Source of the DNA: Boswellia sacra | Taxonomy: Eukaryota > Streptophyta > Magnoliopsida > Sapindales > Burseraceae | NCBI GenBank assembly: GCA_013180625.2 | Contig: SNVD02011157.1 | Location: 186,001-250,000, forward strand | Direction of reading: 5' to 3' | DNA: 64,000 bases | In this document: piece by piece, positions 21,265-33,046 of the stretch | How the letters are laid out: each line of letters opens with the position of its first letter | How positions within the stretch are numbered: the first letter of the stretch is position 1 | The notes under the pieces: generated by a model | Database searches by the model: none | Told to the model about the DNA's origin: nothing | Seen by the model: the letters and a program-made list of their open reading frames with translations, nothing else | Program-made: the position numbers and the translations under genes

Positions 21265-23700
21265 TATGGAGACAAGAAAACCCAATTAAAACTTGAGACC
21301 ACTTCAAGATTGAGAATGAGAAAAAAAGAGGTTTAAAGATTTAAGTTGAGAGATTCACGGGGGAGTAGTCCGTATATATAGTGTGTAGATATGGAAAGCT
21401 TTTCCTTCCGAAGGAGGAAAAGGATTTTATTTAACTTCCGTGCTATATGTGCTGTGTGGCATCAATTTTAACTTCCGTGCTATATGTGGCATCATTTGGG
21501 CCACAATGGGCAGACCCAACCGTAAATGGATTTCCAGTGGCCAGGCTTCAACTTCAAAAGATGGGCCTGAAGCCCACTTATGGGCCTCCAATCGAATACT
21601 GCTGTCTGCCGAAAAAGGACAAATTCAGCTTTTCGGCCCAGGGCATTTGAATTCACTCTTTCCAGTTTTACACCCAATTTATGCCCGATTAATATTGATT
21701 TTTTTTTTCACTCATATCTAGTTATTTCATTAACTCATTAATCCAATTATTATTGCGCCACAAATAATCAAAACTTACAGATAAACCTTTCCGATTGATT
21801 TAATACAGTGAGTTTATCACCCGTTGAACTTGAAGCCAAGCCTGATCGTTGATCATCATCTCTGTCTAGTACCGGTGAAAGCGAAACCATCATCAAATCA
21901 TCTAAAAATCTTTGCATTCTTTTAGTATAAAATGAAACACGGTTAATAGTTGTTCTATATATTTTGATTGCAAGGGTTTTGCGTATTTATGACATCAATA
22001 AGCCACTTGCTTTGTCAAAGTAGAGGAATAGTAGATAAGGCAAAGTTGGTCTTTAGAACAATAAATTTTTTAATGTCAACATCTTTGTAGAATTCAAAAA
22101 CTTGAATTAACAAAAATTAGGGTTTCTAATACAAAATTAACTAATATGACGTATGACAAAGATAGCTTTTGCTATTCTTGGGTCCGTGTCATGATGATCT
22201 GTATTTTCCAATTTAATAAGGTTGCTCATTACTCTCGTTTATATTAAGTACAAATATTTTGTTGACTTTATAATTTTATTTTCTGCATGCTTGTTTACCC
22301 AAAAAAATGATATGGAAGCAACTGATTGATGTTAATTAATTATCCAAGTTTCCAAGGAATTCCAGATGCAGGATCATCAGGGAGCAAGATTTATTAACTA
22401 ACTAGTTAATTTCTATCATGTAGTCCCCCTAATAAACAATTGAGCTTTCTTGTACTCTATATACAAAGATTTCTATGAAATAAAAAGAGTGAAAGAGATT
22501 AGAGATGAGAAAGCACCCTTTCCTTGGGTTACTTGGGTAGGTGAAGGAGAGGAGAGATATTTCGGTAGTGGATGTAATTACCTTGCTAATCTTTCTTCTC
22601 AAAGTGGAGACTAACGAAGAGGGTTTAATGCTATTTTAGAAAACTCGGGGGATCATTTTCATTCTTGAAAATAAAGGGGGTCCACATATCCCCCTTTCAT
22701 ATATATGAAAATGAGGTAAATTAAATTAGATAATAAGAGAAGGGTACTTTAAACTCCTCTTTCATTTAAGAATGAGAAAGCATGTTGTAGTATTGATGCA
22801 GTAATGATTTAAGATCGATATGGCGCACAGTAACAGTATCTAAAATTATTAGAATTTTTGTTAATAGCCCTCTGTTAAGTTTGGGAGATGTGATTACTTA
22901 CACAAAATGTAAACCTTAATGATTGTCAGGCTTATGTTTTAGCCATGAAATTAATGGTTTGTTAATAGGCTAACCACGTTTTCTTTGGTCATTTTATTTT
23001 TTGAACTTGTGTGAAGCTTCTTTTTGGTCATGACATTTGGCCACTTGGCTTCTTTCTAGGAGAGAAAAGTCAAAGACAAGTGGGCTGTTTAAAATCAGAA
23101 ATTATATATATGTCCATGCTGACTAATTCATTAAAGACATCTAGAATTCACCTATAATGCTTTCTAAGGTTGGAATCTCATCATCGATTGGTCACTATTT
23201 TATTTAGAGATTGTTGAAAACTAGTATTATGACATTTAGAAGGACGGCACTCCAATTAAAATATATGTTCTTTCTATTTATTTCATTAAGTCGACATAAA
23301 ATATTTTGTAGGATTGGTACAAATGATCACAATCAAGATCTCTTCAAAGATTTGGAGTTTCCATATACTTGCAACACAAGCATTCAGGGCTGCGGCCTGC
23401 TGTGTGGACTTTCTAAATGTAATTAAAAGTCAACTTACTTTAAGTTCCTTTGAAATGGTATATTGTACCCACTTGTTTGCTTTATTTATTATATAAACTA
23501 ACTTCCTAAAATCTATGTTGACGTAACTTAATTTTAATTCCCTTTAAAACTTTTTCACCAGATACATCAAAACTCAGATTAAATACTCTTCTGCTGCTCT
23601 TCTGAATCACATAATGTGTAGCTAGCTATTAACAAGTAGCTAACCTAATTCCATTGTGCTCATCCCTCTCTTATTAATTTTCGATCACAAAAAAATATAT
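21265..23700. other. Intergenic between the RGGA-like and NB-LRR genes
   Basis: 21265-21640 is the promoter side of duplicated block A and matches 31054-31250 and 31620-31830. A 19-bp repeat, TTAACTTCCGTGCTATATG, occurs twice about 36 bases apart near 21435 and 21470. From about 21680 to 23700 I see only AT-rich DNA, with no gene or repeat that I recognise. Confidence 0.5.
21373..21380 (-). promoter_or_regulatory. TATA box of the short RGGA-like gene
   Basis: TATATATA about 110 bases before the start codon. The same box is conserved at the same place before the paralogue (31161-31169), although the surrounding sequence has diverged. Confidence 0.5.
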
Positions 23701-26389
23701 ATGGGTAGCTGCATCTCAGTCTCAATATCATTAGATTCCATTTTTTCTCATTTCCATGATTGCATTGTTAGGAAAGCCACTTACATATATAACGTAGAAG
23801 ATCGTCTTGAATCCTTGGATACTGAATTGCAGGATTTAATTGAAGCGAAGAATGATATATTGAGGAGGGTTATGATTGCTGAACAAGAGCAAATGCAACG
23901 GCTGAACAAAGTGCAATTGTGGCTTACAAGAGTGCAAGACGTGGAAACTGAAGTTGCCAAACTGCATGAAGCTAAATCTAAAGAAATTGAGAGATTCTGT
24001 GTTGAAGGCTTTTGCTCCTGCAAGAACTGTAAGTCTAGCTATGAGTTTGGAAAAAAGGTAGCTAAAATGCTGCAAGAGGTAACCACGTTAAAGCTTGAAG
24101 GAGATGACATGAAAGAAGTGGCTATGAAGGTGCCAGAGCAAAAGATAGAAGAAAGACCGAGCGAGCCAACAATAGTAGGCCTTCAATCGACAATCGATGA
24201 AGTTTGGAGATGCGTCGTTGAAGAACAAGGGAAAATTATTGGACTCTATGGCATGGGGGGTGTCGGCAAAACTACTCTTTTGACCAAAATCAACAACAAA
24301 TTTGTCGACACACCGAACAGTTTTGATATTGTGATTTGGGTTCTAGTGAGTAAAAATACGCAACTTGGGGAGATTCAAGACAAAAATTGGAAAAAGGATA
24401 GGTCTGTTCAATGAGTCGTGGAAAAATAAAAAACTTGACGAGAAAGCTTCGGATATCTTCAAAATTTTGAGCAGAAAGAAGTTTGTTTTGTTGTTGGATG
24501 ATGTATGGGAACGGGTTGATTTAATGCAAGTAGGTGTCCCTCTTCCAAGTCCAAAAATATCATCCAAAGTAGTCTTCACGACTCGCTTTATTGAAGTTTG
24601 TGGTCGCATGGAAGCTCACAAGACGTTTAAAGTGGAGTGGTTGACGCATAAAGATGCTTGGGAGTTATTTCAAAAGAAGGTTGGAGAAGATACCCTTAAG
24701 AGCCATCCCGATATTTGCAAGCTAGCTCAACAAGTGACCAAAGAGTGTGATGGTTTACCACTTGCACTCATTACCATCGGTCGAGCCATGGCTTGTAAGA
24801 AGACGTGTGAAGAATGGAACTATGCGATTGAGGTTTTAAGGAAATCAGCATCCAAATTTCCAGGTATGGGAAAAGAGGTGTATCATATTCTAAAATTTAG
24901 TTACGATAATTTGCCTAATGATAAAATTAGATCTTGTCTCTTATATTGTAGTTTATTTCCGGAAGACTATAGAATTCCTAGAAGAGGCTTGATAGATTGT
25001 TGGATAGGTGAAGGATTTTTGGATGAAAATGACGACAATGGAGCACAAAATGAAGGATATCACATTATTGGCGTCCTTCTTCATGCATGTTTATTAGAAG
25101 AAGATGATTCCTTCATAAAAATGCACGATGTAATTCGTGATATGACATTATGGATTGCATGTGAAATTGGGAAGAAGAAGCACAATTTTTTAGTCCGCGC
25201 AAGTGCTCAATTAACTGAATTACCTGATGTTGAAAAATGGAAAGGAGTAAGAAGGATATCATTGATGAACAACCAAATTGAGAAACTATCAGCAACTCCT
25301 TTTTGCCCTCATCTCCTCACTTTGTTTCTTAATTATAATGATTTGGAGATGATTAGTAGTGGCTTCTTCCAATTTATGCCGTCTCTCAAAGTTTTAAACA
25401 TATCACATAACTTTTCCCTGACAAGATTGCCTTTACAAATGTCAAAATTGGTTTCTCTCCAACATCTTGATCTATCATGGACTGCAATAAAAGAGTTGCC
25501 AAGAGAATTCGAGAACCTGGTGAATCTTAAATCTCTGAACCTGGAGAATACACGCTATCTTCATTCAATTCCACGACAACTGATATCTAGCTTTTCAAGG
25601 CTATGTGTATTGAGATTGTACAACGATGAATCTCCAATGCAAATCGCAGAAGATAGTGTTTTATTTGGTGACGGTGAAATTTTGATTGAGGAATTGCTTT
25701 GTTTAAAACATCTAAACATGTTGAGCATCACCTTAAAAAGTTATCATGCGCTCCGAAAGTTTTTGAGGTCCCAGAAGTTACAGAGTTGTATTCGACTTCT
25801 ATGCTTTAAGTACTTCCAAAGTTCAAAGTCACTCAACGTTTTATCTTTAGCTGAAATGAAGAATCTTTATGGATTATTGGTTTTTGATTGTAAGAATTTG
25901 GAAGAGTTGAAGATTCACTGTGCTAGAGAAGTTCGAGAACCTCATGGTTTCCATAGCCTTCGGACAGTGAGCATTAGTAGTTGTACAAAATTGAGGGACT
26001 TGACTTGGCTTGTTTTTGTTCAAAACCTCACGAAAATTGAGGTATCCGATTGCTGTGAAATGAAAGAAATTATTAGTTTCGAAAAAATGGGAGAAATTGC
26101 GGAGACAATGAGCAGTCTAAACCCATTTACAAAGCTAGAATATCTTTTCTTAAGATCTCTTGAAAATTTGAAGAGTATCTATGTGAATGCCTTGCCTTTC
26201 CCAAATCTCAAAGAAATTATTGTCGTTGAATGCCCCGAGCTTAAGAAGCTTCCACTCAATTCTCACAGTATAAAGGAACGCAAAGTTGTTATTGAAGGAG
26301 AGAGGCACTGGTGGGAAGAACTTGAATGGGAGGATCAAGCAACTCGGGTTGCTTTTCTTCCATGCTTCAAATCTTGCGGCAGAGTTTGA
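23701..26389 (+). pseudogene. RPS5-type CC-NB-LRR disease-resistance gene with one frameshift
   Basis: Intronless, from ATG 23701 to TGA 26387-26389, about 895 residues if continuous. The N-terminus MGSCISVS has Gly2 and Cys4, the N-myristoylation and palmitoylation pattern of RPS5-like proteins. A coiled coil follows (about residues 25-70), then the P-loop GMGGVGKTT (K190), kinase-2 LLLDDVWE, FTTR, CDGLPLAL, CLLYCSLFPEDY, the MHD motif KMHDVIRDM, and about ten leucine-rich repeats to the end. The frame is broken in the A5 run at 24382-24386, just after the P-loop region: one extra A leads to a stop at 24412-24414. Everything after that is open for over 650 codons in the shifted frame. It is either a recent pseudogene or a sequence error. 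Such proteins detect pathogen effectors at the plasma membrane. Confidence 0.9.
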
Positions 26390-27289
26390 GAAAAATTTCC
26401 GGTGGGTTCTTATTTATAACTTTTTATCCGTTTGGTGTGTACTTTTGATGTACGAATCTCCTATTGTGTGGTCCAATTGTATTGTAATCTTTACATTGTT
26501 GTAAACTAATTGTTTCTTACAGATTGGTATTAATGGATTCTGGTGCATGCATGTCTTGAATAATTTCTTTTCGCTGGTCTTAAATTTGGTATTGATTTGC
26601 AAATTGCCTTCAATACTAATTGAGACTCAAAGGTAAGTTATTCCTTTCGGTGGCGAGTGGGGGGCAATTTTTCCCACTGAATTTGAGCCAAGTTCAGCCA
26701 ACATTTTCACCTTTAATTCCATGTAAATCAAATTTTAATTCCACAAAACCCACTATATTCGAATAGATTCTGCTTTTCAAGTCCACTTAATGAACTCACT
26801 TTTTAATTTAATTTCAAAATAATAATAATAATAATAATAATAATAATTAATAATAATAATAATACAAACAACTTCCAATCTTTTCCAAAAGATTACCAAA
26901 CTCCTCCACAGCTGTACTAGTACTCTACTTGTTCTTCGACCCTTAAAATTTCTTAGAATCAACCCTTAAATTTTCTTGGAGTTAGCTCTGGAACTCTAAA
27001 ATTTCTCTCGATCTAGCTAATTAGATGTGACCTGTGAAGCCGAACCACAAATTCTCTATAAATATAGGATTCTTATTTTATTGTATTTGTTATCTCTTAA
27101 AAAAGAAATAGAAATTGGGATGTTATTGAATTTTGACTAAATAAATTATTTGATAAATATAGATATTGGACCATTAATGGTGTTGATTTTATTGGTAAAT
27201 GAGATTTTATATGAAATTATAAAACTCAGGATATTATAATGCAACCATTAATGATGTTGATTTTTAACATAAAGCAAGGACGTAGTTGT
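26390..27289. other. Intergenic with AAT microsatellite
   Basis: Contains an AAT tract at 26819-26863 and otherwise plain AT-rich sequence. No gene seen. Homology to duplicated block A begins near 27290. Confidence 0.55.
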
Positions 27290-27783
27290 AAACTAAGGAC
27301 ATAGCGATATTTTTGACATAAACTCCAATAGCTTGATGAAGTTGAGGCCTCAAGTTCGCACTTTTCTCGAACAAGCCAACACCATGCTCGAGATGTATGT
27401 GTGCACGATGGGTAATCGACACTACGCATCAGAGGTCGCTGAGATTCTTGATCCGGAGTTCAAATACCTCAAGTCGAGAATCATTTCACGGGAAGATTTC
27501 AAGCAAAGGGAGAAGAAGAACCCAGAATTGGCGTTTGGAGAGGAGAATAACATCATTATTGTGGATGAGACAGAAAGTGTATGGGATAAGCACTAAGGAT
27601 AACCTCGTATCTGTGGAGAGTTATAACTATTTTAAGAATAAGAATGATGAGTCGGAACATATTTCTTATTCTGAGAAGAAGGGTGATGAAAGTGAGAGTG
27701 ATGGGGGCATTAATCATTCTTAATCCATATGATTGCAGAGATGTTACAAGTTTGATAGGGAGAATCCGCAGTGCATAGGGCAT
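27290..27783 (+). pseudogene. FCP1/CPL4-like phosphatase pseudogene (copy of 17.8-18.3 kb)
   Basis: Aligns with 17806-18344. It begins in the middle of the domain, so the DLDHT active site is absent. It keeps LRPQVRTFLEQAN and the VDETESVWDKH motif, in which the second Asp has become Glu. A stop at 27594-27596 comes from a one-base insertion after GATAAGCAC, and a deletion removes the LRVLKAVHQ region. The 3' flank (GCATAGCTAGAAATTAATTAA) still matches that of the intact gene, showing that this is a genomic duplication rather than a retrocopy. Confidence 0.88.
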
Positions 27784-28079
27784 AGCTAGAAATTAATTAA
27801 ATAATGCTTAATTAATTACTCTTTACGTTCGCGTTGTACTAGTTTTTTGCATTCTTTTCTGCTACTTTTTCAATTTCTATTTTCATAGTTGTTCTGGTTA
27901 CTTTGTAACCAGGAGTTACATTAAGTCAAGTGTTGTTAATCAAAGAAATTGTTTTCTGTATTTCTATATTTTTCAATTTATTATTTTTGTCTGAGTAGTA
28001 TATTGCCTTCCTTGTCAGCAATGATGTGTCTGTATATATATATGTGTACGTGCGTGTACAGACCCAATAATTCTCAGGT

Positions 28080-28964
28080 CGGTCTCCCGTGACTTTTTAA
28101 AGTACAGGCTAAATGTTCTCAACTCTTGGATGAATCCAAGGGCTCACAGAAAATGAATTAAATAAATAAAAGCCACTCTTTTTACTTCTTTAAACCATCT
28201 CGAGCATATAACCTATCCATTAAAGCTTTCTCTCTTTCCAACTTTTCTCAAAAACTAGTCTCTAACTCTTCTCTCTTAAACGTATATATTTCCATCAATC
28301 ACTAATTCTCTGTAACATATTTCTAACTCCTCTCTTATTAATTTCCCCAGGAAACTAATCTTTAAAATCATTTAATTCCTCTTCATATTCACAAAAATAA
28401 GGCTTTAATCTCTTCTCCATCTCATACCTTGAAAGGTTCTTTCTTTTTCTTTTTCTTTTTTTTTCTTTTCTTTCAACATAAAATGAGCTTGTTGGACGAA
28501 ATGATAGGAAGATGGGGAGTTGTTTTGGTGGTGATAGAAAGGGTGTCCACTCTCGAAGTGGGCTAGAATATATTGATCTCAAAAACTTTGTGGCCACTGG
28601 CATTGCTGGTATTGTGGCCATGTTTGATTTAAACTGCATTGCAAAGTTGCAAAGTCGTCCAATGTTCAGGTCTCTGTGTATTCACTTTCCAGACCTGCGC
28701 CTGTCCCTCAATCAGCAAATAATTATCAGTATTGATTTTTTCTCATTTTCTTGTGATAAATTTATTTGACTAAAGACAAAGAAGAAATCGTTGATTTAGA
28801 GATTGGTTATCTAAAGAAAATATTGTAGAGAGAGAATGAGAGACAAATCACTAATGGAAAAGAGTGCGGGTTTTCATTTTTTTCAATTCATTTTCTGTGA
28901 GCCCTTAGATGCAAGCAGTGGCTGAGAGCATTTAGTCCGTATTTAAAGAGGTTAGGGGAGACCG
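28080..28964. mobile_element. Putative long-TIR DNA element (Mutator-like, non-autonomous)
   Basis: An ~885-bp insertion present in block B but absent from block A. The ends are inverted: both start CGGTCTCCC, then share TTTAAA...CTAAATG, and both reach GGGCTCACAGAAAATGAATT about 75 bases in. Weaker inverted similarity continues to about 200 bases. Long inverted ends suggest a Mutator-like element, but I found no clear 9-bp target duplication. The interior has an 85-codon frame (28512-28769) that I do not recognise and do not support as a gene. Confidence 0.55.
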
Positions 28965-30531
28965 GAAGAAACAGTTGATATATGTAACGAATTTTGAGAA
29001 ATCGCGTATAATTAATCATGTAATACAATATTGAGATTTAGCTTTCTTTTTCTTTATTTCTTTTTCCCTTTTGTCCCGTAATTAATTAGCTCTAAAATTT
29101 ATACACGTCCCAGATCTAGACAGCGAGGGTATAACCCTTGCATCATATCTTTATATTTTATATTCTGTTGATAAAAAAAAAAAAAAAAGATGAATGCATT
29201 TCACCAATAAAGATTCAAATTCTTGATTAATAACCTCTTTTCAAAATTATAAAAATCTTCTTAAATCTTATATAAAATTTTGTAGACATATTTTAATTAA
29301 AATATCATAAAATTGTTGTAGAATTCAAATAATCGCTTAATATTTCATAATTTTATAACTTGACCAAAGATGTATAAATCTCTGGCTCCATAATATTACT
29401 TTAGGCATGTTTTTTGTCATAGGAGAATCTAAGATATAAGAGTTTAAAAGGAAAAAAATATATAAAATATAAGATTAGGCGCCGTTTTCGTACCCATAAA
29501 AATTCCTATAAGAACACAAATTGTGTTGTACAAACTTTTACAACCAAAATCCTTACAAGTGAATTTAATTATTTAAAAAGAAATAAAATAAAGATTAAAT
29601 TTTGTAGTTATACCATGAACTTAAATTTCCTTTTTTTTTTACAACTTTCAATTGATATTCTTCACATCTATAAAAACTATTGATTTAATCCATAAAATTA
29701 AAAAGAAAAAAATAGTGTTTTACTTGTCAATCTCCCCGTATTTAAGGAGGATGCAGTTTTTCAGTTGGCAATCTTGAAGTAGTTTTAAGCGAAAATTCAT
29801 AGTTGATTTGCTTGCACTGCAGGAGATAGTTTGTTTCCCGGTCGGTGAGTTTTGCATTCAAAGTTTAGATTTAAGTTTTGTTGCCAATGGTTTTTTGAGT
29901 TGCGAAGGAGAATAAAATTAAAACTGCAGAGGCAGCAGATTTTTTGCAAGCAATAAAGTGTTTTATCACTAAAACCTCGCAAATGGTCAAAACCACAAAC
30001 AAAAAATAATAATAATAATAATAATAAAATCAAGTTTTTGTAAATTATTATCAAAATTAAGAGATAAGATAATTAAAGAACAAAATATAAGTTAAGTTTA
30101 ATTAGAGATTGTTGTGATAACACTAATGTTTTTGTTGAGTAAAAATCTTATTTTTAAAATTTAATTAAAAATATTTAAAAAAGAATGGATGCTTAGGAGC
30201 ATTTTATTCAGTGCAAATAATCACACCGTATAAGATTTCCATTTTTTCTATATAAAAGAACTTTCTTTTAAAATCCTATACTCGAAACTATAAGTCAACT
30301 AAGTTTTTTTATGATAATAAATTTACCAAGGATATGAGAGCATATTAAAACAGTACTTCAATAATACAAAAAGAAAATTTTCATAATCCTAATGTTAAAT
30401 TTATAATAATTTAAAAAATTAAAATATCAAAATATAACATAAATAACAAATCCAACTGGTCCCTTTTTATTCAGAAACTAAAAAGAATAATAAACACCAT
30501 AACAATAATAATGGTTCAGACTAACCAACTG
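28965..30531. other. Intergenic, part of duplicated block B
   Basis: Colinear with 19158-20745, with many substitutions and small indels. An AAT tract lies at 30006-30028. No gene seen. Confidence 0.7.
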
Positions 30532-31053
30532 TCAAACAAAAATCTTCAAAGTTGATAACAGCCCACTTTTATCAACTGATTTGTGGATTTTAGCTTCATA
30601 GCTATGTCGATTAGTGTAGTCTTTCTTAGACTTTTCCACCATATTATCTTTCTTTTTGTCCAAGAGCTTCATGGATTCAAAATCTTTATCACTGACTTTC
30701 CTCGCCACATTCTTGGGTGCACTGATCGCTTTCTTCTTTTCAAGAAGCTTGTTCTCATACTCTTCAAGAGTCAATGTCCTTCCAGCAACGTCTCTCTCAT
30801 CTTTCTCTTTAGGAGGTTGATTTTGCATGGCATCGAAGTCCATTGGTTTCTGTTTGGGTCTTCGAATCGACGTCTCTCTAGTTGGCTGAGAAATATCCCT
30901 CGGATATTGCTGCTTCTTCCTCGTTGTTTGCTTGTGGGATCTCTTCGTGGGCATTGAGGCAGCAGCAGTCTCTTTGAACCCGCCTGCAGTGACGACCAAG
31001 TCATCGTGCTTATCAGTCAAGACATCGAAAAAATTTTCTATCACAAGAGCCAT
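30532..31053 (-). CDS. Short SERBP1/RGGA-like protein, second copy
   Basis: A 173-residue frame from the ATG at 31051-31053. It is closely similar to the product of 20746-21264: the same MALVIxNxFDVLTD start, RETSIRRPKQKPMDFDAMQ, RTLTLEEYENKL, DKDFESMKLLDKKKD and KSGLLSTLKIFV end. Differences are mostly substitutions, plus one single-residue length change, so no frame has been lost in either copy. RGG boxes are absent here too. The TATA box at about 31161-31169 is conserved. It sits at the right side of block B; in the partial block C (34767-35920) the gene has been deleted. Confidence 0.7.
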   Translation of the reverse strand: MALVIENFFDVLTDKHDDLVVTAGGFKETAAASMPTKRSHKQTTRKKQQYPRDISQPTRETSIRRPKQKPMDFDAMQNQPPKEKDERDVAGRTLTLEEYENKLLEKKKAISAPKNVARKVSDKDFESMKLLDKKKDNMVEKSKKDYTNRHSYEAKIHKSVDKSGLLSTLKIFV

Positions 31054-31291
31054 AATGGAGACAACAAGAAAACTCAATTAACACTTGGCACTGCTTCAAG
31101 ATTGAGAATGAGAAAAAGAGCTTTTATGATTTAAATTGAGAGAGTCACGTAGTAGTCCATATATATAGCGTGTAGATATGGAAAGCCTTTCCTTTTCAAA
31201 GGAGGAATTGGATTTGATTTGTCTTTTCGGATTAGGAAATCCACTACACGTACAAGTTCTTTGTTTTAATAACTTATTTAATGTAATATGG

Positions 31292-31480
31292 GTAATGCTG
31301 CTCTTACAAACTACTTATACAAACTCATCCATATAAACTGACATGGCATAATATGATTTGATAAATATATATTAATAATAAATAACATTAATTAGCATGG
31401 GTGATGTGGCGATCATACAACGATGCCACATCAGTTTGTATATGTAAGTTTGTATAAATAGTTTGTATGAATAGCATTAC
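31292..31480. mobile_element. MITE copy 1 (GTAATGCT family)
   Basis: A 189-bp element with imperfect inverted ends: GTAATGCTGCTCTTACAAAC at the left and its counterpart GTAATGCTATTCATACAAAC at the right. Internal inverted pairs occur around TGACATGGCAT and ATGCCACATCA. A second copy is at 43644-43853. The related block C near 35005-35015 lacks it, giving an empty site. No clear target duplication seen. Confidence 0.7.
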
Positions 31481-32403
31481 ATGATATAATATATATCATG
31501 TAATATATATCTTTCTTGATTTCCCGCAGTCGCAGGAAAAAATTTAGAAAACAAAGAACGTAAGGTTTTTATTTTATCATTAAATTGAGATAAAATAAAA
31601 CGTAACTCTTTCCGTCCCATATATAGCATCAATTTTAAAGTAACTCTTTCCATCCTATATGCCGCATCATTAGGCCCACATTGTACATCCAACTGGAAAT
31701 GGATTTCCGATGGCCAGGCCTTAAATTCCAAAGGTATATCGGCCATGGGCCTGTAGCGTCCACATTATGGGCCACCAATCGAACACTGATGCCTGCCGAA
31801 AGTCAACAAAGTCCAGCTTTGTGGCCCAAGGCTCTACCCATGACAGCACCATGTAAATCAACTAAAATATTTGCGAGAACAGAATGATGATGTGATGCAT
31901 CATCAAATCAATAACGTTATTAATGTAATTCTTTAATAATATATAATAAATTAAACACTATATCAACATATATTTAAGATTAACTAATAATAATAATTTT
32001 TTATTAAGAAATTAAATACCGTTATATATTGTCAAAATATCATGTCGGCATCTGCTCAATAGTGTAGCAATTCTCTTTGAAATCCATGTAATGTTTGTTT
32101 TTTATGTTTTGGTCATATAGATTACAAGAATAAGATAGGAAAGTTGTCGACAAAATAGACACAGAGACATTGAAGCACATGGCTCAATATGTTCCTTTCA
32201 TTATCTGTCCTTGATCATATGTAGACATACACCCAACAAACGTAGTTGAAAATTATTTCTAATATTATTATATAACATTAATTAATTAAAATAATCTTTT
32301 GCCTTGACATAACTTTTGTCATTTTTATTTAGGAAATGGCATAATGATAGCTTCGACATTGCTATATATGATGCTCCAATAATTTAATACGGATCCAATA
32401 ATT
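31481..32403. other. Intergenic, shared by blocks B and C
   Basis: No gene. 31500-32390 is colinear with 35020-35910; the part around 31660-31830 also matches 21490-21640. GGCCCA and GGGCC words around 31670-31840 are common in plant promoter regions. The homology stops sharply at 32403, where a copied piece of the receptor-kinase gene begins. Confidence 0.65.
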
Positions 32404-33046
32404 AGTGAGGCATTCACCACTATAGGTAGATTCAAAGTTAAAAGAACAAAGTTCAAACAAGTAAAATAAAAGGCAAAAAAAAAGAAGTTTCATTAACTCA
32501 CTATATTTTTGTTTTTATTTTGTTTTGATATGAAGCTTCTTATTGTGCTACTGCCCATGTGGGTATGTAATGTATCATTACTTTGTTTTCGTCTATATTT
32601 GTTGTTGCCAGACCAGAGACAACTGTTTCCACCCCTTATAGCCTTGCTGAAAGAGAACCCATTTCTCAGTTTTCTGCAGCAATGGAAGCTGAATCTCCTG
32701 GTATGTCAAGTTTGGTCTTTTATGTTGTTTATTTTCACTGCATCATGTGTTCCACTTCCAGGTCTGTGCTTCATTCTCTTGCATGTATTAAAGGGTTTGC
32801 TTTGTTTGAGAACTTCAACTCAAATTCATAACTTCAAGTACTAGAAGTTAATATATGCCGTAGATTTAGTCATTAGTGCTTGCTTTATTACAAGTTTAAA
32901 AGGTTGCTTGTTTATGAAATAATGCAAAATGGCTCTTTGGAGAACCAATTGCATGGTACATACTTTTATCTCCAAAATTCTAAAAATCCTGGTCAAGATG
33001 CTGGAGTATATTAACTTTTAACATATTTATTTATTATGCTGATGAA
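32404..33046 (+). pseudogene. Receptor-like kinase pseudogene (exon 1 fused to exon 4 piece)
   Basis: 32404-32900 copies 38486-38975, the 5' UTR, exon 1 and part of intron 1 of the kinase gene at 38.6-42.4 kb. The copied ATG is at 32530, but a 5-base insertion at about 32570 shifts the frame after residue 13. It then jumps to 32901-33043, which copies 40292-40440 (end of exon 4 and intron 4), so about 1.3 kb has been lost. At about 33043-33047 it joins, over the short homology GAAT/AATTCG, to sequence copied from near the tRNA cluster at 45254. No functional product is expected. Confidence 0.87.

Noticed and set aside
23656..23700. N-terminal extension of the NB-LRR frame
   Set aside because: It starts at GTG; the ATG at 23701 gives the expected MGSC acylation signal.
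24343..24609. Minus-strand frame inside the NB-LRR gene
   Set aside because: Antisense shadow of the NB domain with no family resemblance.
28512..28769. 85-codon frame inside the long-TIR element
   Set aside because: No recognisable domain, no homologous counterpart in block A, and likely to be chance.
32583..32831. Frame with receptor-kinase ectodomain peptide at 32.6 kb
   Set aside because: It is the shifted frame of the exon 1 copy in the kinase pseudogene; no downstream exons follow.
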